64,000 nt of DNA, taken from Marinobacter sp. AC-23 (GTDB lineage Bacteria > Pseudomonadota > Gammaproteobacteria > Pseudomonadales > Oleiphilaceae). This document shows, in pieces, positions 52,399-62,819 of the stretch. The notes under the pieces were generated by a model that made no database searches, was not told the origin of the DNA, and was given only the letters and a program-made list of their open reading frames with translations. The translations under genes and the position numbers were made by a program. Each line of letters begins with the position of its first letter. The stretch's first letter is position 1. The stretch spans positions 45,238-109,237 of the forward strand of contig NZ_MBPP01000009.1 of assembly GCF_001858325.1 (NCBI RefSeq), written 5' to 3'.

Positions 52399-53535
52399 AT
52401 GACTAGAACACTCCTATCGCTGAGCGGCATCAGCAAGCAGTTTAGCGGCAAGACCGTGCTGGATGAACTCAGCCTCACGATTGATGATGGCGAGTTTATT
52501 ACCCTTCTTGGGCCCTCTGGCTGTGGTAAAACCACCCTTTTGCGCATGATGGCGGGGTTCGAGCTCCCAGATCAAGGCACTATTACTCTGTCTGGCGTGG
52601 ACATCACACAAACCCCGCCAGAGAACCGGCCACTCAATACAGTGTTTCAAAATTACGCGCTGTTTCCTCACATGTCGGTTTTCGACAACGTGGCCTATGG
52701 CCTGAAAATGGAAAAGCGGCCGAAAGCTGAAATCCTCGAACGGGTTGAAGACGCGTTGGCCATGGTGCAGCTAGAGGATTTTGCCAGGCGCAAACCGCAC
52801 CAGCTTTCCGGCGGCCAACAACAGCGGGTTGCGATTGCCCGGGCTGTGGTGAAGCGGCCCAAGATGCTGCTGCTGGATGAGCCGCTGTCGGCATTGGACT
52901 ACAAGCTACGCCGCACCATGCAAGTTGAGCTCAAGCGCCTGCAGCGGGAGCTGGGTATTACCTTCGTATTCGTGACTCACGATCAGGAAGAGGCGTTGTC
53001 TATGTCTGATCGCATTGTGGTGCTTAAAGACGGCTATATTCAGCAGCTTGGCACACCACGGGAAGTCTACGAGCGACCGGAAAACGTGTTCACTGCGCGT
53101 TTTGTGGGTCAGACCAATTTTTTTCCGGGCCGTGTCACCAAGATCGAGGGTGAGCGCATCAGTGTGGATGTATTCGGACTAAACCGAGAGCTGGGCAAAC
53201 CCTCTTTTCGCGTGGCAATGAATCAGTCGCTGCACGTTTTACTGCGCCCAGAAGATATTCGCGTGTTGGCGCCGGATGATGCCGAGGGTGTGGCCGGCAA
53301 GATCGTGGAGCGTAACTACAAGGGCAGCACCCTGGATTCGGTTATCGAGCTGGAAGATGGCAGCCATGTGATGGCCAGCGAGTTCTTTGATGAGGATGAT
53401 CCGACGTTTGACTACAGCATTGGCGAGCGGGTGCGCGTAAGTTGGGTGGATGGCTGGGAATGGTTACTGGCGGAAGAAGGCGACGAGCCATTGACGGACG
53501 AAGAGGAGCTGGCGGCCGATGATGCAGAGCATTAG
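52399..53535 (+). CDS. potA: Spermidine/putrescine ABC transporter ATPase PotA
   Basis: 378 residues: Walker [10 protein letters not shown], signature LSGGQQQR, Walker [17 protein letters not shown] and switch VTHDQEEA, then a C-terminal TOBE domain (LLRPEDIRV). The [20 protein letters not shown] stretch is typical of PotA. Its acidic tail extends 17 bp into potB. It energises polyamine import with PotBCD. Confidence 0.93.
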   Translation: MTRTLLSLSGISKQFSGKTVLDELSLTIDDGEFITLLGPSGCGKTTLLRMMAGFELPDQGTITLSGVDITQTPPENRPLNTVFQNYALFPHMSVFDNVAYGLKMEKRPKAEILERVEDALAMVQLEDFARRKPHQLSGGQQQRVAIARAVVKRPKMLLLDEPLSALDYKLRRTMQVELKRLQRELGITFVFVTHDQEEALSMSDRIVVLKDGYIQQLGTPREVYERPENVFTARFVGQTNFFPGRVTKIEGERISVDVFGLNRELGKPSFRVAMNQSLHVLLRPEDIRVLAPDDAEGVAGKIVERNYKGSTLDSVIELEDGSHVMASEFFDEDDPTFDYSIGERVRVSWVDGWEWLLAEEGDEPLTDEEELAADDAEH

Positions 53536-54379
53536 GCAACAGCCGTTTCGAGCGGCTGTTCTGGTGCTGGTATGGGGTTGGCTGGTTTTCCTTGTGCTTA
53601 CGCCCAATATGTTGGTGGTCGGGGCCAGCGTGATGACGCGGGATCCCGCAAACTTCATTTCCCTGCCATTAAACCTGGATGCCTACCGGCAACTGTTTAA
53701 CCCACTGTATCTGGAAGTGTTTCTTCACTCTCTGTATATGGCTGCCATGACGACGCTGGTTTGCCTGTTGATCGGTTACCCGTTTGCCTGGGCGCTGTCG
53801 CGGGTGGAAAAGCGCCGTCAAATACTGCTGATCTTTTTGTTGATCGTGCCTTTTTGGACTAACTCACTGGTGCGCACTTATGCCCTGAAGTTGATCCTGG
53901 CCACCAACGGTTTGCTTAACAGCGCGCTTATGTCTCTCGGAGTCATCGACGAGTCAGCACAGCTTTTGTACACCGAGGGAGCCGTCATTGTGGGCCTGGT
54001 GTACTTGCTGTTGCCGTTTATGATTCTGCCGCTTTACTCGGTATTTGAAGATCTGCGGCAAGACGTCCTACTTGCCTCTCACGATTTGGGTGCCGGGCGT
54101 TTTGCCACCTTTAAAAATGTGATTGTGCCGTTGACGCTGCCAGGTGTGCTGGCGGGTGTCATGCTGGTGTTGCTTCCAGCCATGGGGCTGTTCTTTGTGC
54201 CGGACATTTTGGGTGGCTCGCGCAACCTGCTGGTAGGCAACGTGATCAAAAATCAGTTTCTGGATGCCCGTAACTGGCCGTTTGGTGCCGCTGCCAGCAT
54301 TGTGCTGACCCTTACTATGGCGCTGCTGATGTTTGCCCACCGCCTGAGTAAGCGCCGCCTGGGCGAGGAGGGTGCGTAG
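53519..54379 (+). CDS. potB: Spermidine/putrescine ABC transporter permease PotB
   Basis: 286 residues with six membrane helices and the EAA coupling loop [38 protein letters not shown] is typical of PotB/PotH. The start overlaps potA by 17 bp; the stop TAG shares a base with the potC GTG. Confidence 0.92.
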   Translation: MMQSIRQQPFRAAVLVLVWGWLVFLVLTPNMLVVGASVMTRDPANFISLPLNLDAYRQLFNPLYLEVFLHSLYMAAMTTLVCLLIGYPFAWALSRVEKRRQILLIFLLIVPFWTNSLVRTYALKLILATNGLLNSALMSLGVIDESAQLLYTEGAVIVGLVYLLLPFMILPLYSVFEDLRQDVLLASHDLGAGRFATFKNVIVPLTLPGVLAGVMLVLLPAMGLFFVPDILGGSRNLLVGNVIKNQFLDARNWPFGAAASIVLTLTMALLMFAHRLSKRRLGEEGA

Positions 54380-55146
54380 TGCGCTGGCTTTCCCGTAGTT
54401 ACCTCGCGCTGGTGTACTTGCTGCTTTACGTGCCAATTGTGGTGCTGGTGATTTTTTCCTTTAACGACTCACGGACGGGTTACAACTGGGGTGGCCTCAG
54501 CGTGCGCTGGTACGAATCACTGTTCAGTAACCATGCCATGGTACAAGCCATGTGGAATTCCCTGTGGCTGGCGCTCACAGCGGCTACGGTGTCCACATGT
54601 ATTGGTGCGCTTACTGCACTGGCCCTGCATCGTTATCGTTTCCGTGGCAAAAAAGTACTGAATGGCATGCTGTTTGTGGTGATGATGTCGCCGGAAATTG
54701 TGCTGGCTATTTCATTATTGGGTTTGTTCCTGTTGCTGGGTTTGAAGCTTGGGTATGTATCGTTGCTGCTGGCGCACGTAACCTTCTGCCTGCCGTTCGT
54801 GGTGATTACCGTTATGGCGCGGCTCAGCGGCTTTGATGAGCGCCTGCCGGAAGCCGCACGAGATCTTGGCGCCAGCGATTTCACCATGACTCGTACCGTA
54901 TTGATCCCGGTAATCATGCCGGCGCTGCTGGCGGGCTGGTTGCTCGGTTTCACGCTCTCCATGGACGATGTGGTGGTGAGCACATTTGTGAGCGGTCCCA
55001 GCTATGAAATTCTTCCTCTGCGCATTTACTCTATGGTGCGTGTGGGCCTTAAACCCGAAGTAAACGCGCTGGGCACTCTGTTGCTTGTGTTCTCTCTGGC
55101 GATGCTGATGTTGTCACAATGGATTCTTTCAAGGAGCAAACAATGA
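54379..55146 (+). CDS. potC: Spermidine/putrescine ABC transporter permease PotC
   Basis: 255 residues beginning with GTG at 54379, one base inside the potB stop. Six membrane helices; FNDSRTGYNWGGLSVRWYESLF and the EAA loop ARDLGASDFTMTRTVLIPVIMPA are characteristic of PotC/PotI. Confidence 0.92.
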   Translation: MRWLSRSYLALVYLLLYVPIVVLVIFSFNDSRTGYNWGGLSVRWYESLFSNHAMVQAMWNSLWLALTAATVSTCIGALTALALHRYRFRGKKVLNGMLFVVMMSPEIVLAISLLGLFLLLGLKLGYVSLLLAHVTFCLPFVVITVMARLSGFDERLPEAARDLGASDFTMTRTVLIPVIMPALLAGWLLGFTLSMDDVVVSTFVSGPSYEILPLRIYSMVRVGLKPEVNALGTLLLVFSLAMLMLSQWILSRSKQ

Positions 55147-56183
55147 AAAAACTTGCACTGGCCGGCCTGCTGGCCTTGGGCCTGACGGGCTGCAGTTCCG
55201 ACGATCCGCAGGTGCTCAACCTGTATAACTGGTCGGAGTATATGCCCCAGGAGGTGCTGACACGCTTTCAGGACGAAACCGGCATCAAAGTGATTTACAC
55301 CACCTATGACAGCAACGAAGCCATGTACGCCCGGCTCAAGCTGCTGGACGAGAGCGCTGCTTACGATCTTGCGGTGCCCTCAACTTACTATGTAAGCAAA
55401 ATGCGCAACGAAGGGCTGCTGATGCCTATCGATCGAAGCAAAATCAGCGGTTTTGATCAGCTTGATCCAGAACTTACCGGCCTGGATATTGATCCGGAAA
55501 ACCAGTACAGCGTGCCCTATCTCTGGGGGACAACGGGCATTGGCGTAGATACCGCTGATATTGAGGGCGAGCCGGTTGCCGCTTGGGAGGATCTTTGGGA
55601 TGAGCGCTTCGAAGGCAGGGTGAACCTGACCAATGATATGCGCGAAGTCTTCCACATGGGTCTGCGCGTGCTGGGTTATTCCGGTAACAGTACCGACCCG
55701 CAGCAAATTGAAGAAGCTTATGAAAAACTGAAGGAGCTTATGCCTTCTGTTCGCACGTTCAACTCAGACGCACCCCGAATGCCGTTCCTTGAAGGCGAGG
55801 CGGATGTAGGCATGATCTGGAACGGTGAAGCCGTTATGGGCAAGGAAAGTATGGAAGCACTGGAATATGTGTATCCGAAAGAGGGTGTTATTGCTTGGCT
55901 GGACAGTTTTGTGATTCCGAAGAATGCAAAAAACCCGGAAGCGGCTCATCAGTTCATCAGCTTTGTTCTGCAACCGGAAATTGCGGCGCTGATCAGCGAG
56001 GACATTGGCTATGCCACACCAGTACTACCGGCGCGGGATATGCTGGGTGATGACGTTGCCGGAGATCGCTCCAGCTACCCCTCACCAGAGGACATGGTTA
56101 ATGCCGAGTTTCAGACTGATATTGGGGATGCAGCTTTGCAGGTATATGCCAAGTATTGGGAAAAGCTGAAGTCCGGGCTCTGA
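55143..56183 (+). CDS. potD: Spermidine/putrescine-binding lipoprotein PotD
   Basis: 346 residues from ATG 55143 after AAGGAG; it overlaps the potC stop (ATGA). A lipoprotein signal (LALGLTGC) replaces the free signal peptide usual in enteric PotD. NLYNWSEYMPQEVL, PSTYYVSKM, WGTTGIGVD and MIWNGEAVMG are typical of the polyamine-binding fold. Putrescine versus spermidine cannot be told apart by eye. Confidence 0.92.
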   Translation: MKKLALAGLLALGLTGCSSDDPQVLNLYNWSEYMPQEVLTRFQDETGIKVIYTTYDSNEAMYARLKLLDESAAYDLAVPSTYYVSKMRNEGLLMPIDRSKISGFDQLDPELTGLDIDPENQYSVPYLWGTTGIGVDTADIEGEPVAAWEDLWDERFEGRVNLTNDMREVFHMGLRVLGYSGNSTDPQQIEEAYEKLKELMPSVRTFNSDAPRMPFLEGEADVGMIWNGEAVMGKESMEALEYVYPKEGVIAWLDSFVIPKNAKNPEAAHQFISFVLQPEIAALISEDIGYATPVLPARDMLGDDVAGDRSSYPSPEDMVNAEFQTDIGDAALQVYAKYWEKLKSGL

Positions 56184-56186
56184 GGT

Positions 56187-56221
56187 CAATACTGCAGGGC
56201 CACCCCGGCTCTGCAGTATTG
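56187..56221 (+). terminator. Hairpin terminator candidate after potD
   Basis: An 11 bp stem (CAATACTGCAG and CTGCAGTATTG), extended inside by GCC/GGC pairing, begins 4 bp after the potD stop. There is no strong T-run after it. Confidence 0.6.
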
Positions 56222-56265
56222 TACATGCACGCTACTGTCTTTAATTTGTACACGTAAAGGTAGCG

Positions 56266-58584
56266 GTGATCTATACTTGCTTGTATAAAGTCGCCAATGG
56301 CAGGTTCCCAGTGCCACTACTCGCACATCCTCTGAAAATCCTGATCATTCTCTTTAATATTTTATGCGGATCTTTGCCAGTTGCTGCAGTAGCAACCCCG
56401 CAGCCTGTAACCGAGGGCTGGGAATATCGGTGGGGCGACCTGCCCTTTAACGCAGACGGCACCCCGGATTGGGCACCTACACTGCAGCCCGAACAGTGGA
56501 ACGCTATAAAGTTTCCTTCCAACCCGCCGGGCCGTGATGGCCGGGACCAAGTGTGGTATCGGGTGATTCTTCCAGCCGGTGATTTTCACGAGCCTGTGCT
56601 TTATATCTTGAGCGTAGACCTGATTGTGCAGGTGTGGCTGGACGGCCAAAACATTTACCAGTACGGCACCTTTGATGAGCATGGGCGCGGCAAGTTTGAA
56701 GGCTGGCCCTGGCACAAAATTACGCTACCCACCGATTACCAGGGCAAGACACTCTACTTTCGCGTGTACTCAGGCTATACGGATATTGGTCTTTGGGGCG
56801 AGATTAGTCTTATGGATAACTCTGAGCTCATGCTCTATGTCCTGAAAAACTCCTTTGAAGATTTGTTTGTTGCCGGCTTCTCTTTGCTCGTGGCCTTGCT
56901 CGCACTTATTTTTTCTATGCTCCAGGGTGGCAGAAAGACGTTTTCCAGTGTTGCCCTGTTTGCACTGGCTTCCTCCGTCATGCTTGTCGCCGAAAGCCAG
57001 GCCAGTCTGTTGATTGTTCCAAATGCCATCTTCTGGAACTATCTGGGGGCGGGTGGTTACTTCCTGCTGCCTGTCGCGATGGGGTTAATGCTGGATCAAT
57101 GGCTGGGCGATCGCCGATCTCCAGCAATCAACTTAATCTGGAAGCTGCACCTGGCTTATGCGGTGTGTGCACTGAGTTTAGCCTTAGCCGGTGCAGTGGA
57201 GCTTTCATCCACCTATCCACCGTTTGATGCGCTGCTTTTGCTATCTCTTACGGTGATGGGCGGAGTGACGATACCCCGGATATCATCACTTGCCGGAGAA
57301 CAGCAGGTGCTTGTGCTGGTGTGCGGAGTTTTTGGCGCTCTGCTCGTGGTCGATATGGCTGTGGCTCACGGTGTGCTGCCCTGGAGGCCGGTGCCAGTTA
57401 GCCTTGGCTTGTTTGTGTTTTCTCTGGCGGTCGTTGTTATTTCGTTAAGGCACTACGTGGTTACCCAGAAATCCTTGCAGAAGTTGACGGTGACCTTGGA
57501 GCAACAGGTGGCCGAGCGTACAGAAAAAACGGAGATCCTTCTTCAGCGGGAGCAGGCAAGGGCAAGTTTGCTGTCGCTAGAGAACGAGAAAATCCAAGTA
57601 TTCGCAGGTGTTATTGCCGAGCTGCAGGCGTGTGTAAGTCTGAACCAAGCGTTCCAGTTGCTCGTTGAAGCCATGCCAAAACTCTGCAGCCCGCTCAAGG
57701 GTATGATTTACCGACAAACAGCCAGTGGCGGTTATGAGCGCCTTGATCACTGGGGTTATGGCGACGGGCATCCAGAATTAGCGCCTTTTGTTGCAACGCT
57801 CAATAGCCTGCCTGACCCGATTCGCCTGATCGCGGGGTCTATAGAGGATGCTGAAGCTGCAAGCAGGAGTTGGCGGGGGTTGGTGTGCTTCCCTCTGAAT
57901 ATTGAGTTTGCAAACCATGGCACTGCACTTGAGGGGCTGTTGTTACTCGATGGCGACAGCATTAGCACGTCGGGGCACACTGAATACGGTGCCGCTCGGC
58001 TTATGTCATCCATTAATCTGGCTGCTGAACGCATCGGGATTACCCTATCCGGCATTTCGCTTAGGGAAGATCTGCAACGATATTCCTACGAAGATGCGCT
58101 CACTGGCCTGAAAAATCGCCGATATTTTGACCAGTTGTTTGAGCATGAAACCGCTGTGGCTTTGCGCAAAGGTTTGCCGCTATCGCTTCTACTGGTGGAT
58201 ATCGATCATTTTAAACGTTTTAACGACACCCACGGACATGAGGCGGGGGACACGGCTTTGCAGGCCTTTGCTGCGATACTGAAATCACGTTTTCGTGGCA
58301 GCGATATTGTATGTCGATACGGTGGTGAGGAATTTGTTGTGATTTTGCCAGGTTCAGATATCGCCGGCGCCAGAGAGCGCGCAGAAGAGCTGCGTGAAGC
58401 GACACGGAGAGAGGCTGTGATGTTTGAGGGCAACAACCTGGGCCCCCTGACCATTTCCATCGGAGTGGCTAGCTGGCCGGAGAATACGAGCATGCCGGGA
58501 CAGTTGTTGAAACTTGCAGACGAGGCTTTGTACAGCGCTAAAACAGGCGGCCGCGACAAAGTTGAGGTGTTTCCAGAAGCTTAG
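56266..58584 (+). CDS. 7TM-DISM diguanylate cyclase with GAF and GGDEF domains
   Basis: 772 residues. A signal-anchor region (to about 45), a periplasmic beta-sandwich (to about 190; PGRDGRDQVWYRVILPAG), seven membrane helices (about 195-400) of the 7TMR-DISM type, a coiled linker, a GAF-like domain and a GGDEF domain. The motif GGEEF is intact and an RxxD (RGSD) sits five residues before it, so cyclic di-GMP synthesis with product inhibition is expected. The start is GTG 56266 with a weak Shine-Dalgarno. The ligand of the periplasmic domain, possibly a carbohydrate, is unknown. Confidence 0.9.
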   Translation: MIYTCLYKVANGRFPVPLLAHPLKILIILFNILCGSLPVAAVATPQPVTEGWEYRWGDLPFNADGTPDWAPTLQPEQWNAIKFPSNPPGRDGRDQVWYRVILPAGDFHEPVLYILSVDLIVQVWLDGQNIYQYGTFDEHGRGKFEGWPWHKITLPTDYQGKTLYFRVYSGYTDIGLWGEISLMDNSELMLYVLKNSFEDLFVAGFSLLVALLALIFSMLQGGRKTFSSVALFALASSVMLVAESQASLLIVPNAIFWNYLGAGGYFLLPVAMGLMLDQWLGDRRSPAINLIWKLHLAYAVCALSLALAGAVELSSTYPPFDALLLLSLTVMGGVTIPRISSLAGEQQVLVLVCGVFGALLVVDMAVAHGVLPWRPVPVSLGLFVFSLAVVVISLRHYVVTQKSLQKLTVTLEQQVAERTEKTEILLQREQARASLLSLENEKIQVFAGVIAELQACVSLNQAFQLLVEAMPKLCSPLKGMIYRQTASGGYERLDHWGYGDGHPELAPFVATLNSLPDPIRLIAGSIEDAEAASRSWRGLVCFPLNIEFANHGTALEGLLLLDGDSISTSGHTEYGAARLMSSINLAAERIGITLSGISLREDLQRYSYEDALTGLKNRRYFDQLFEHETAVALRKGLPLSLLLVDIDHFKRFNDTHGHEAGDTALQAFAAILKSRFRGSDIVCRYGGEEFVVILPGSDIAGARERAEELREATRREAVMFEGNNLGPLTISIGVASWPENTSMPGQLLKLADEALYSAKTGGRDKVEVFPEA

Positions 58585-58609
58585 CCGACCGGCAGAGTGC
58601 CTGGTCGGC
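58584..58609. terminator. Hairpin between convergent cyclase and teaD genes
   Basis: GCCGACC and GGTCGGC, with inner GGCA/TGCC pairing, form a strong stem immediately after the cyclase stop and 18 bp from the end of teaD. No T-run follows, so it is a shared transcript-end candidate. Confidence 0.55.
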
Positions 58610-58627
58610 GTAAGTATTATTGAGAGC

Positions 58628-59071
58628 CTAAACCACCAGAACCGGGCACTTGGCCTGAGAGGCTACCCTGTGCGACACACTGCCGAGGAGCAGGCCGTCC
58701 TTGTCGCTGTGAGTGCCTCGGGTACCCACCACAATCAAGTCCGCTTCCTTATCTTCCGCAAACTTAACAATGATTTTCGAGGGGCGCCCGGCTTTCACAA
58801 AGCCGCGCACCTTGGTCGCTCCATGTTCTTTTGCCATATCCTTGGCGTGATTGACGACTCCTTTGGCGTACTCAGAAAGCACTTTGTCTGGGATGTCCAT
58901 ATCCGCAGGCCGGCCGATGGAGAGTGATGCCTCAAACAGGCTGTGGTGCTTGTAGACGCAGAGAATGAAAATCTCCGCCTTGGGCATCAGCTTTTGCAGC
59001 TCAATAGCTTTATCCAAAGCCTTGAGTGAGGTTTTGGAGCCATCCACCGCCACCAGTATCCTATTGAACAT
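58628..59071 (-). CDS. teaD: Universal stress protein TeaD
   Basis: 147 residues of the UspA fold: [19 protein letters not shown] at the start and the ATP-binding pattern [21 protein letters not shown] near the end. It lies 35 bp after teaC, the same position as teaD in Halomonas, where the ATP-binding protein tunes the ectoine transporter TeaABC down. The same role is inferred here. Confidence 0.88.
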   Translation of the reverse strand: MFNRILVAVDGSKTSLKALDKAIELQKLMPKAEIFILCVYKHHSLFEASLSIGRPADMDIPDKVLSEYAKGVVNHAKDMAKEHGATKVRGFVKAGRPSKIIVKFAEDKEADLIVVGTRGTHSDKDGLLLGSVSHRVASQAKCPVLVV

Positions 59072-59106
59072 GATTTTCTCCTTAAAAATCCAGATCCGGT
59101 TGGGCG

Positions 59107-60393
59107 TCAGTCTGCAAAGGCAAGGTCACGCAGGAACAAGGCAATTTGTGGGAAAGCAATAATCAAACCGGCAGCGGCGATCAGCATGATAATAAACGGC
59201 GGCGTGCCGCGAATAACCTCAAGATAAGGCCGTTTGAAGATTGCAATCGCCGTAAAAATATCACAACCAAACGGCGGCGTTGCCGAGCCGATCGCAACTT
59301 GCAAGGTAATGAGTACGCCCACCAGTACCGGGTCCAGCCCTGTTGCCTGGATGGCGGGCGCGAAGATCGGAGTCAGTACCAGAATGACAACAATAGGGTC
59401 AACAAACATACAGGCAACAAAGAACGCCACACAGATGGCTATAAGCACGCCTACCGGGCCGGCTTCGTTAACACCCACAGACTCCAGAATTGCTTGGGGA
59501 ATCTGGGCAAAGGAAATGATCCAGGAGAAACCATTACCTACTGCCACCAGTATGAATACAACGGCGGTAATCAGGCCGGTTGACTTGGCAATCTTGTAAA
59601 TTTCACCAATCTTCAATGAGCGGAAGACGATGAATTCCAGCAGGAACGCATAAAGCACACAGACGGCCGCTGCTTCAGTCGGGCTGAATATGCCGCCGTA
59701 AATGCCGCCAACGATAATAACCGGGAAAAACAGTGGCCAACTGGCATCACGAACAGAGAGCGCACGCTCACCCCAGGTTGCCTTGGGTTCTGTAGGCACA
59801 TTGTTTTTATAGGCGTAGAACAGGCAATAGAGCGAGAACATGAATAGGATCAGGATGCCTGGGCCTACACCCGCAATAAACAGCTCCGCGATGGAGGTTT
59901 GGGAGATAACCCCGTAAATGATCATGCCGATACTGGGAGGGATCAGGAAAGCAATGTCGCTGGCGTTGATGATCAGTGCCAGAGTAAATGAATCGGAATA
60001 GCCGGCCTTGAGCATCTTCGGGCGCAGGGGAGAGCCTACAGCGACAACCGTTGCTTGGGTGGAGCCAGAAACTGCACCGAAAAGCGTGCAGGAAGTTGCG
60101 GTACTGATAGCCAGCCCGCCTTTTATATGGCCGATGAAGGCCATGACCATGTTAATTAGCCGATCTGCGGACTGGCCGCGGGTCATTATGTCTGCGGCTA
60201 GAATGAACATGGGCACCGCAATAAGTGACGCAGGACGAATACCCCCCATCATCTGCTGAATAAACGTGCCCATTTGGCCGAAGCCGTCGAACATCATGAC
60301 AAAGCCAACGACGGCGGCAGTTGTCAGTGGAATCATCATCGGGAAGCCGAGGAGCAGCAGCCCGATCATAATGATCATTAGAATAGTCGCCAT
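59107..60393 (-). CDS. teaC: Ectoine TRAP transporter large permease TeaC
   Basis: 428 residues with about twelve membrane helices, the DctM family. [28 protein letters not shown] and [20 protein letters not shown] (each longer than shown elsewhere; key parts [10 protein letters not shown] and [11 protein letters not shown]) are family hallmarks. It provides the sodium-driven translocation path. Third gene of teaABCD; 41 bp after teaB. Confidence 0.92.
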   Translation of the reverse strand: MATILMIIMIGLLLLGFPMMIPLTTAAVVGFVMMFDGFGQMGTFIQQMMGGIRPASLIAVPMFILAADIMTRGQSADRLINMVMAFIGHIKGGLAISTATSCTLFGAVSGSTQATVVAVGSPLRPKMLKAGYSDSFTLALIINASDIAFLIPPSIGMIIYGVISQTSIAELFIAGVGPGILILFMFSLYCLFYAYKNNVPTEPKATWGERALSVRDASWPLFFPVIIVGGIYGGIFSPTEAAAVCVLYAFLLEFIVFRSLKIGEIYKIAKSTGLITAVVFILVAVGNGFSWIISFAQIPQAILESVGVNEAGPVGVLIAICVAFFVACMFVDPIVVILVLTPIFAPAIQATGLDPVLVGVLITLQVAIGSATPPFGCDIFTAIAIFKRPYLEVIRGTPPFIIMLIAAAGLIIAFPQIALFLRDLAFAD

Positions 60394-60434
60394 AGGTGTG
60401 CCCTTTTTTTATCGTGCCCGGTATTTAAGCCGGA

Positions 60435-61027
60435 TCAGACTTCCGATTCTGAATCAGCGTAACCATCAATTACTCCAGTGGAGAGATAAACACCCTCACT
60501 GGTGAAGTTCTTGACGGCCGTGAGGAGGTACTGAATGCCGGTAACCGCAAAGCCCACAGGTGCCCAGACATAAATCCACCAGATTTCAAAGCCCAGTGCG
60601 GGCAAAATACGGCCGCGACTGTAAAGGGTTTCTATGTACCGAACGAGTGATAGCACAGGAAAAACATTACCGCAGAAGTGAACAGGGCAATGGTGATCAT
60701 CAGTATTTTACGACCTTTGGGCGGGAGGGCGTCGTAAACCGCGGACATCCGTATGTGTCGGCCGTAGCGTGCTGCATAGCCGATACCTGCGAAGGTAACC
60801 AGGATAATCAAGATGCGGTTAATCTCACCGGAGAAGAAAAGGCCTTCTCCAAATACAAATCGCGCAATAACATTAACGCATGTATTAATGGCCATCAGAA
60901 TCACGCCCGCAGCCAGTATGACGGCCTCGGTGTTGGCGATCCATCCGTCGATGGTTCCCAGAAACCCAGGTAGGCCGGACTCAAATGTGCCGGTGTCGTC
61001 GTCTAACTCCGGGGAATTCTCGGACAT
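60435..61027 (-). CDS. teaB: Ectoine TRAP transporter small permease TeaB (frameshifted)
   Basis: About 197 residues after repair, four membrane helices, the DctQ family. The first frame stops just after CYHSF; adding one base at 60639-60641 gives [26 protein letters not shown] in the second frame. It scaffolds the large subunit TeaC. Followed by teaC and preceded by a 118 bp gap with two hairpins. Confidence 0.87.
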
Positions 61028-61099
61028 GGGGTCTGCTCCAGATCATGTCGCTCCCGACCGGTCGTTGATGCTTGGCGGGGCGGGGTTAGTTCATTAGAG

Positions 61100-61125
61100 T
61101 GTCCGCCGGCGGGCGCCGGCGGACA
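61100..61125. other. Very strong intercistronic hairpin between teaA and teaB
   Basis: An 11 bp GC-rich perfect stem (TGTCCGCCGGC and GCCGGCGGACA) with a 4 bp loop lies 20 bp after the teaA stop and about 73 bp before teaB. No T-run follows. It probably protects teaA mRNA or limits read-through, giving excess binding protein. Confidence 0.65.
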
Positions 61126-61131
61126 GGCACA

Positions 61132-61154
61132 GTACAGTATCAGTCTTACTGTAC
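61132..61154. repeat. Inverted repeat spanning the teaA stop codon
   Basis: GTACAGTA and TACTGTAC form an 8 bp perfect inverted repeat with a 7 bp spacer. It covers the end of teaA and adjoins the larger hairpin at 61100-61125, so the transcript end may fold as a double stem. Confidence 0.5.
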
Positions 61155-62168
61155 AGCTTTCAGGTCTTTCTTAAACTGATCAAGCAAGTCTTGGCCACCT
61201 TGGCCAGCCATTTCAATGAACTTCTTCTCAACTTGTGGAGCTCTGTCCTTGAAGGCTTTAATCTGCTCTTCATTCAGGCGAGTGACGGTAACTTCATCGC
61301 TGCTTTCCTGAATTTTAGCGAGGGCTTCATCTGCCAGGCCGTCAATGTGCTTGATGATCTTCTCAAAGGCGTAATCCGCCGCTTCCTGGACGAGCTCTTT
61401 GTCTTTATCTGCCAGGCCATCATAGAAATTCTTGTTGGCCATCGTCGCGGTGGTGAACCAGCCGTGACCAGTGAAGATCAGGTTGGGTGATACTTCATAC
61501 AGCCCACCGGATTCGATCCAGAAGATCGGGTTTTCCTGGCCGTTGATCATGTTGGTTTGCAGTGCGCCGTAAACTTCACCCCAGGGCAGCGGCGTTGGTG
61601 TCGCACCGAAAGCAGAATAGGTCTCAGACAGAAGCGGGTTGGTCATAACCCGAATCTTCTTGTTTTTCATTCCCTCGGGGGTCGTTACTGGCTCATCCAG
61701 AGTGATAACAAATTCGCCCTCCGGATACATTTGTAGCAGCTCTAATCCCTGATCGGCATAAAGCTTCGGGAAGTCTTCGTTGATGGCTTTGCTTTCACGG
61801 AAAAACTTGATGACCGTGTCCATGTCGGTGGGCATCAGATACGGAATGAAGAAAATCTGTGCTTCCGGGATCAGCGCGCCGGTAAAGCCTGGCGACTGAT
61901 TAACGAAGTTCAAAATGCCCGCCTGGGTCTGCTCCATAATGTCGTCAGACTCGCCGAGCTCACCGAAGCGATACACTTGGAGGGTGTGGTCGGAGTTATC
62001 TTCGATGTATTCCTTGAATTTGTATGCGTATACATCCTGTACATCGCCTTCATATTCTTCGTGGGCATAGCGCCAGCTAGCCGCGTTTACTGAGTTTGCT
62101 GCGGTCATTGCTGCAAATGCGAACGCTGAAAGTCCGGCCAGTTTCTTGAATTTACTCATGCTGCTCAT
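61146..62168 (-). CDS. teaA: Ectoine TRAP transporter binding protein TeaA
   Basis: 340 residues. Signal peptide (cleavage near NSVNAASW) then a DctP fold nearly colinear with Halomonas TeaA as I recall it: WRYAHEEYEGDVQD, NSDHTLQVYRFGELGESDDI, IFFIPYLMPTDMDTV, PLPWGEVYGALQT and GQENPIFWIESGGLYE. It binds ectoine and hydroxyectoine in the periplasm for uptake as compatible solutes. The start at 62168 follows ACGGAG; a second ATG three codons in is possible. First gene of teaABCD. Confidence 0.93.
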   Translation of the reverse strand: MSSMSKFKKLAGLSAFAFAAMTAANSVNAASWRYAHEEYEGDVQDVYAYKFKEYIEDNSDHTLQVYRFGELGESDDIMEQTQAGILNFVNQSPGFTGALIPEAQIFFIPYLMPTDMDTVIKFFRESKAINEDFPKLYADQGLELLQMYPEGEFVITLDEPVTTPEGMKNKKIRVMTNPLLSETYSAFGATPTPLPWGEVYGALQTNMINGQENPIFWIESGGLYEVSPNLIFTGHGWFTTATMANKNFYDGLADKDKELVQEAADYAFEKIIKHIDGLADEALAKIQESSDEVTVTRLNEEQIKAFKDRAPQVEKKFIEMAGQGGQDLLDQFKKDLKAVQ

Positions 62169-62264
62169 CGGTTTTCTCCGTTCGTTTTTTTTCAGATATT
62201 TATTGTTACATTATTAAAGACTGGCAAAACTTGGCGACTTTCGCAAGAAATTGACCTTTTTGGT

Positions 62265-62813
62265 TCAATACTTTTCAAGGCCTGCGCTATTAAGGCCTGT
62301 TCCGGAGAGGAAAGCACCGAAGGCTTTTGTGACCCGGTGAAGGCTTTTTGCAAGACGGTGGCCGTCGGGCAACACCAAAATAGGAAGCGCTTGCTGTTGA
62401 GCAAGTTCGATAACCGGCATGGCTGGCACCACGTCGTCGTCCCAGCCATGAATGATCTGTACGTGCTGTGCTTGTATGCGAGGACTGGATTGGGGGTAGC
62501 TTGGCAGTGCTAGTGCCGGAGCCAGCAGGAAGCACCCCAAAACCGGTGTTTGTGCACTCGCTTGGGCACACACCCAGCCACCCATACTGGAGCCTGCAAG
62601 GATGATGTCTTCCGGGGCAGCTCCACTGGCAGAAATAGCATCATTCATCTGCGCAAGGCGAACGGCCGGATCTTTGCTGCTTCGGTGGTCAATCGCATGT
62701 GCCTGAACGTTGTCAAATGTCTCCGCTAAGGCCTTCAGAGCCTGGATTTTGGTGCCACCAGGGCCACTCTCAAGGCCGTGGGAGAGAAACACGTGCGTCG
62801 TTTTTGTTTTCAT
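62265..62813 (-). CDS. YqiA-like alpha/beta hydrolase
   Basis: 182 residues, a small alpha/beta hydrolase with SHGLESGPGG near the N-terminus and the nucleophile elbow GSSMGGWV; HGWDDDVVP holds the acid and PDGHRL the histidine. It resembles the YqiA/YcfP esterase group. It lies 6 bp after the LLM oxidoreductase gene and is probably co-transcribed. The substrate is unknown. Confidence 0.82.
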   Translation of the reverse strand: MKTKTTHVFLSHGLESGPGGTKIQALKALAETFDNVQAHAIDHRSSKDPAVRLAQMNDAISASGAAPEDIILAGSSMGGWVCAQASAQTPVLGCFLLAPALALPSYPQSSPRIQAQHVQIIHGWDDDVVPAMPVIELAQQQALPILVLPDGHRLAKSLHRVTKAFGAFLSGTGLNSAGLEKY

Positions 62814-62819
62814 GGTGCG

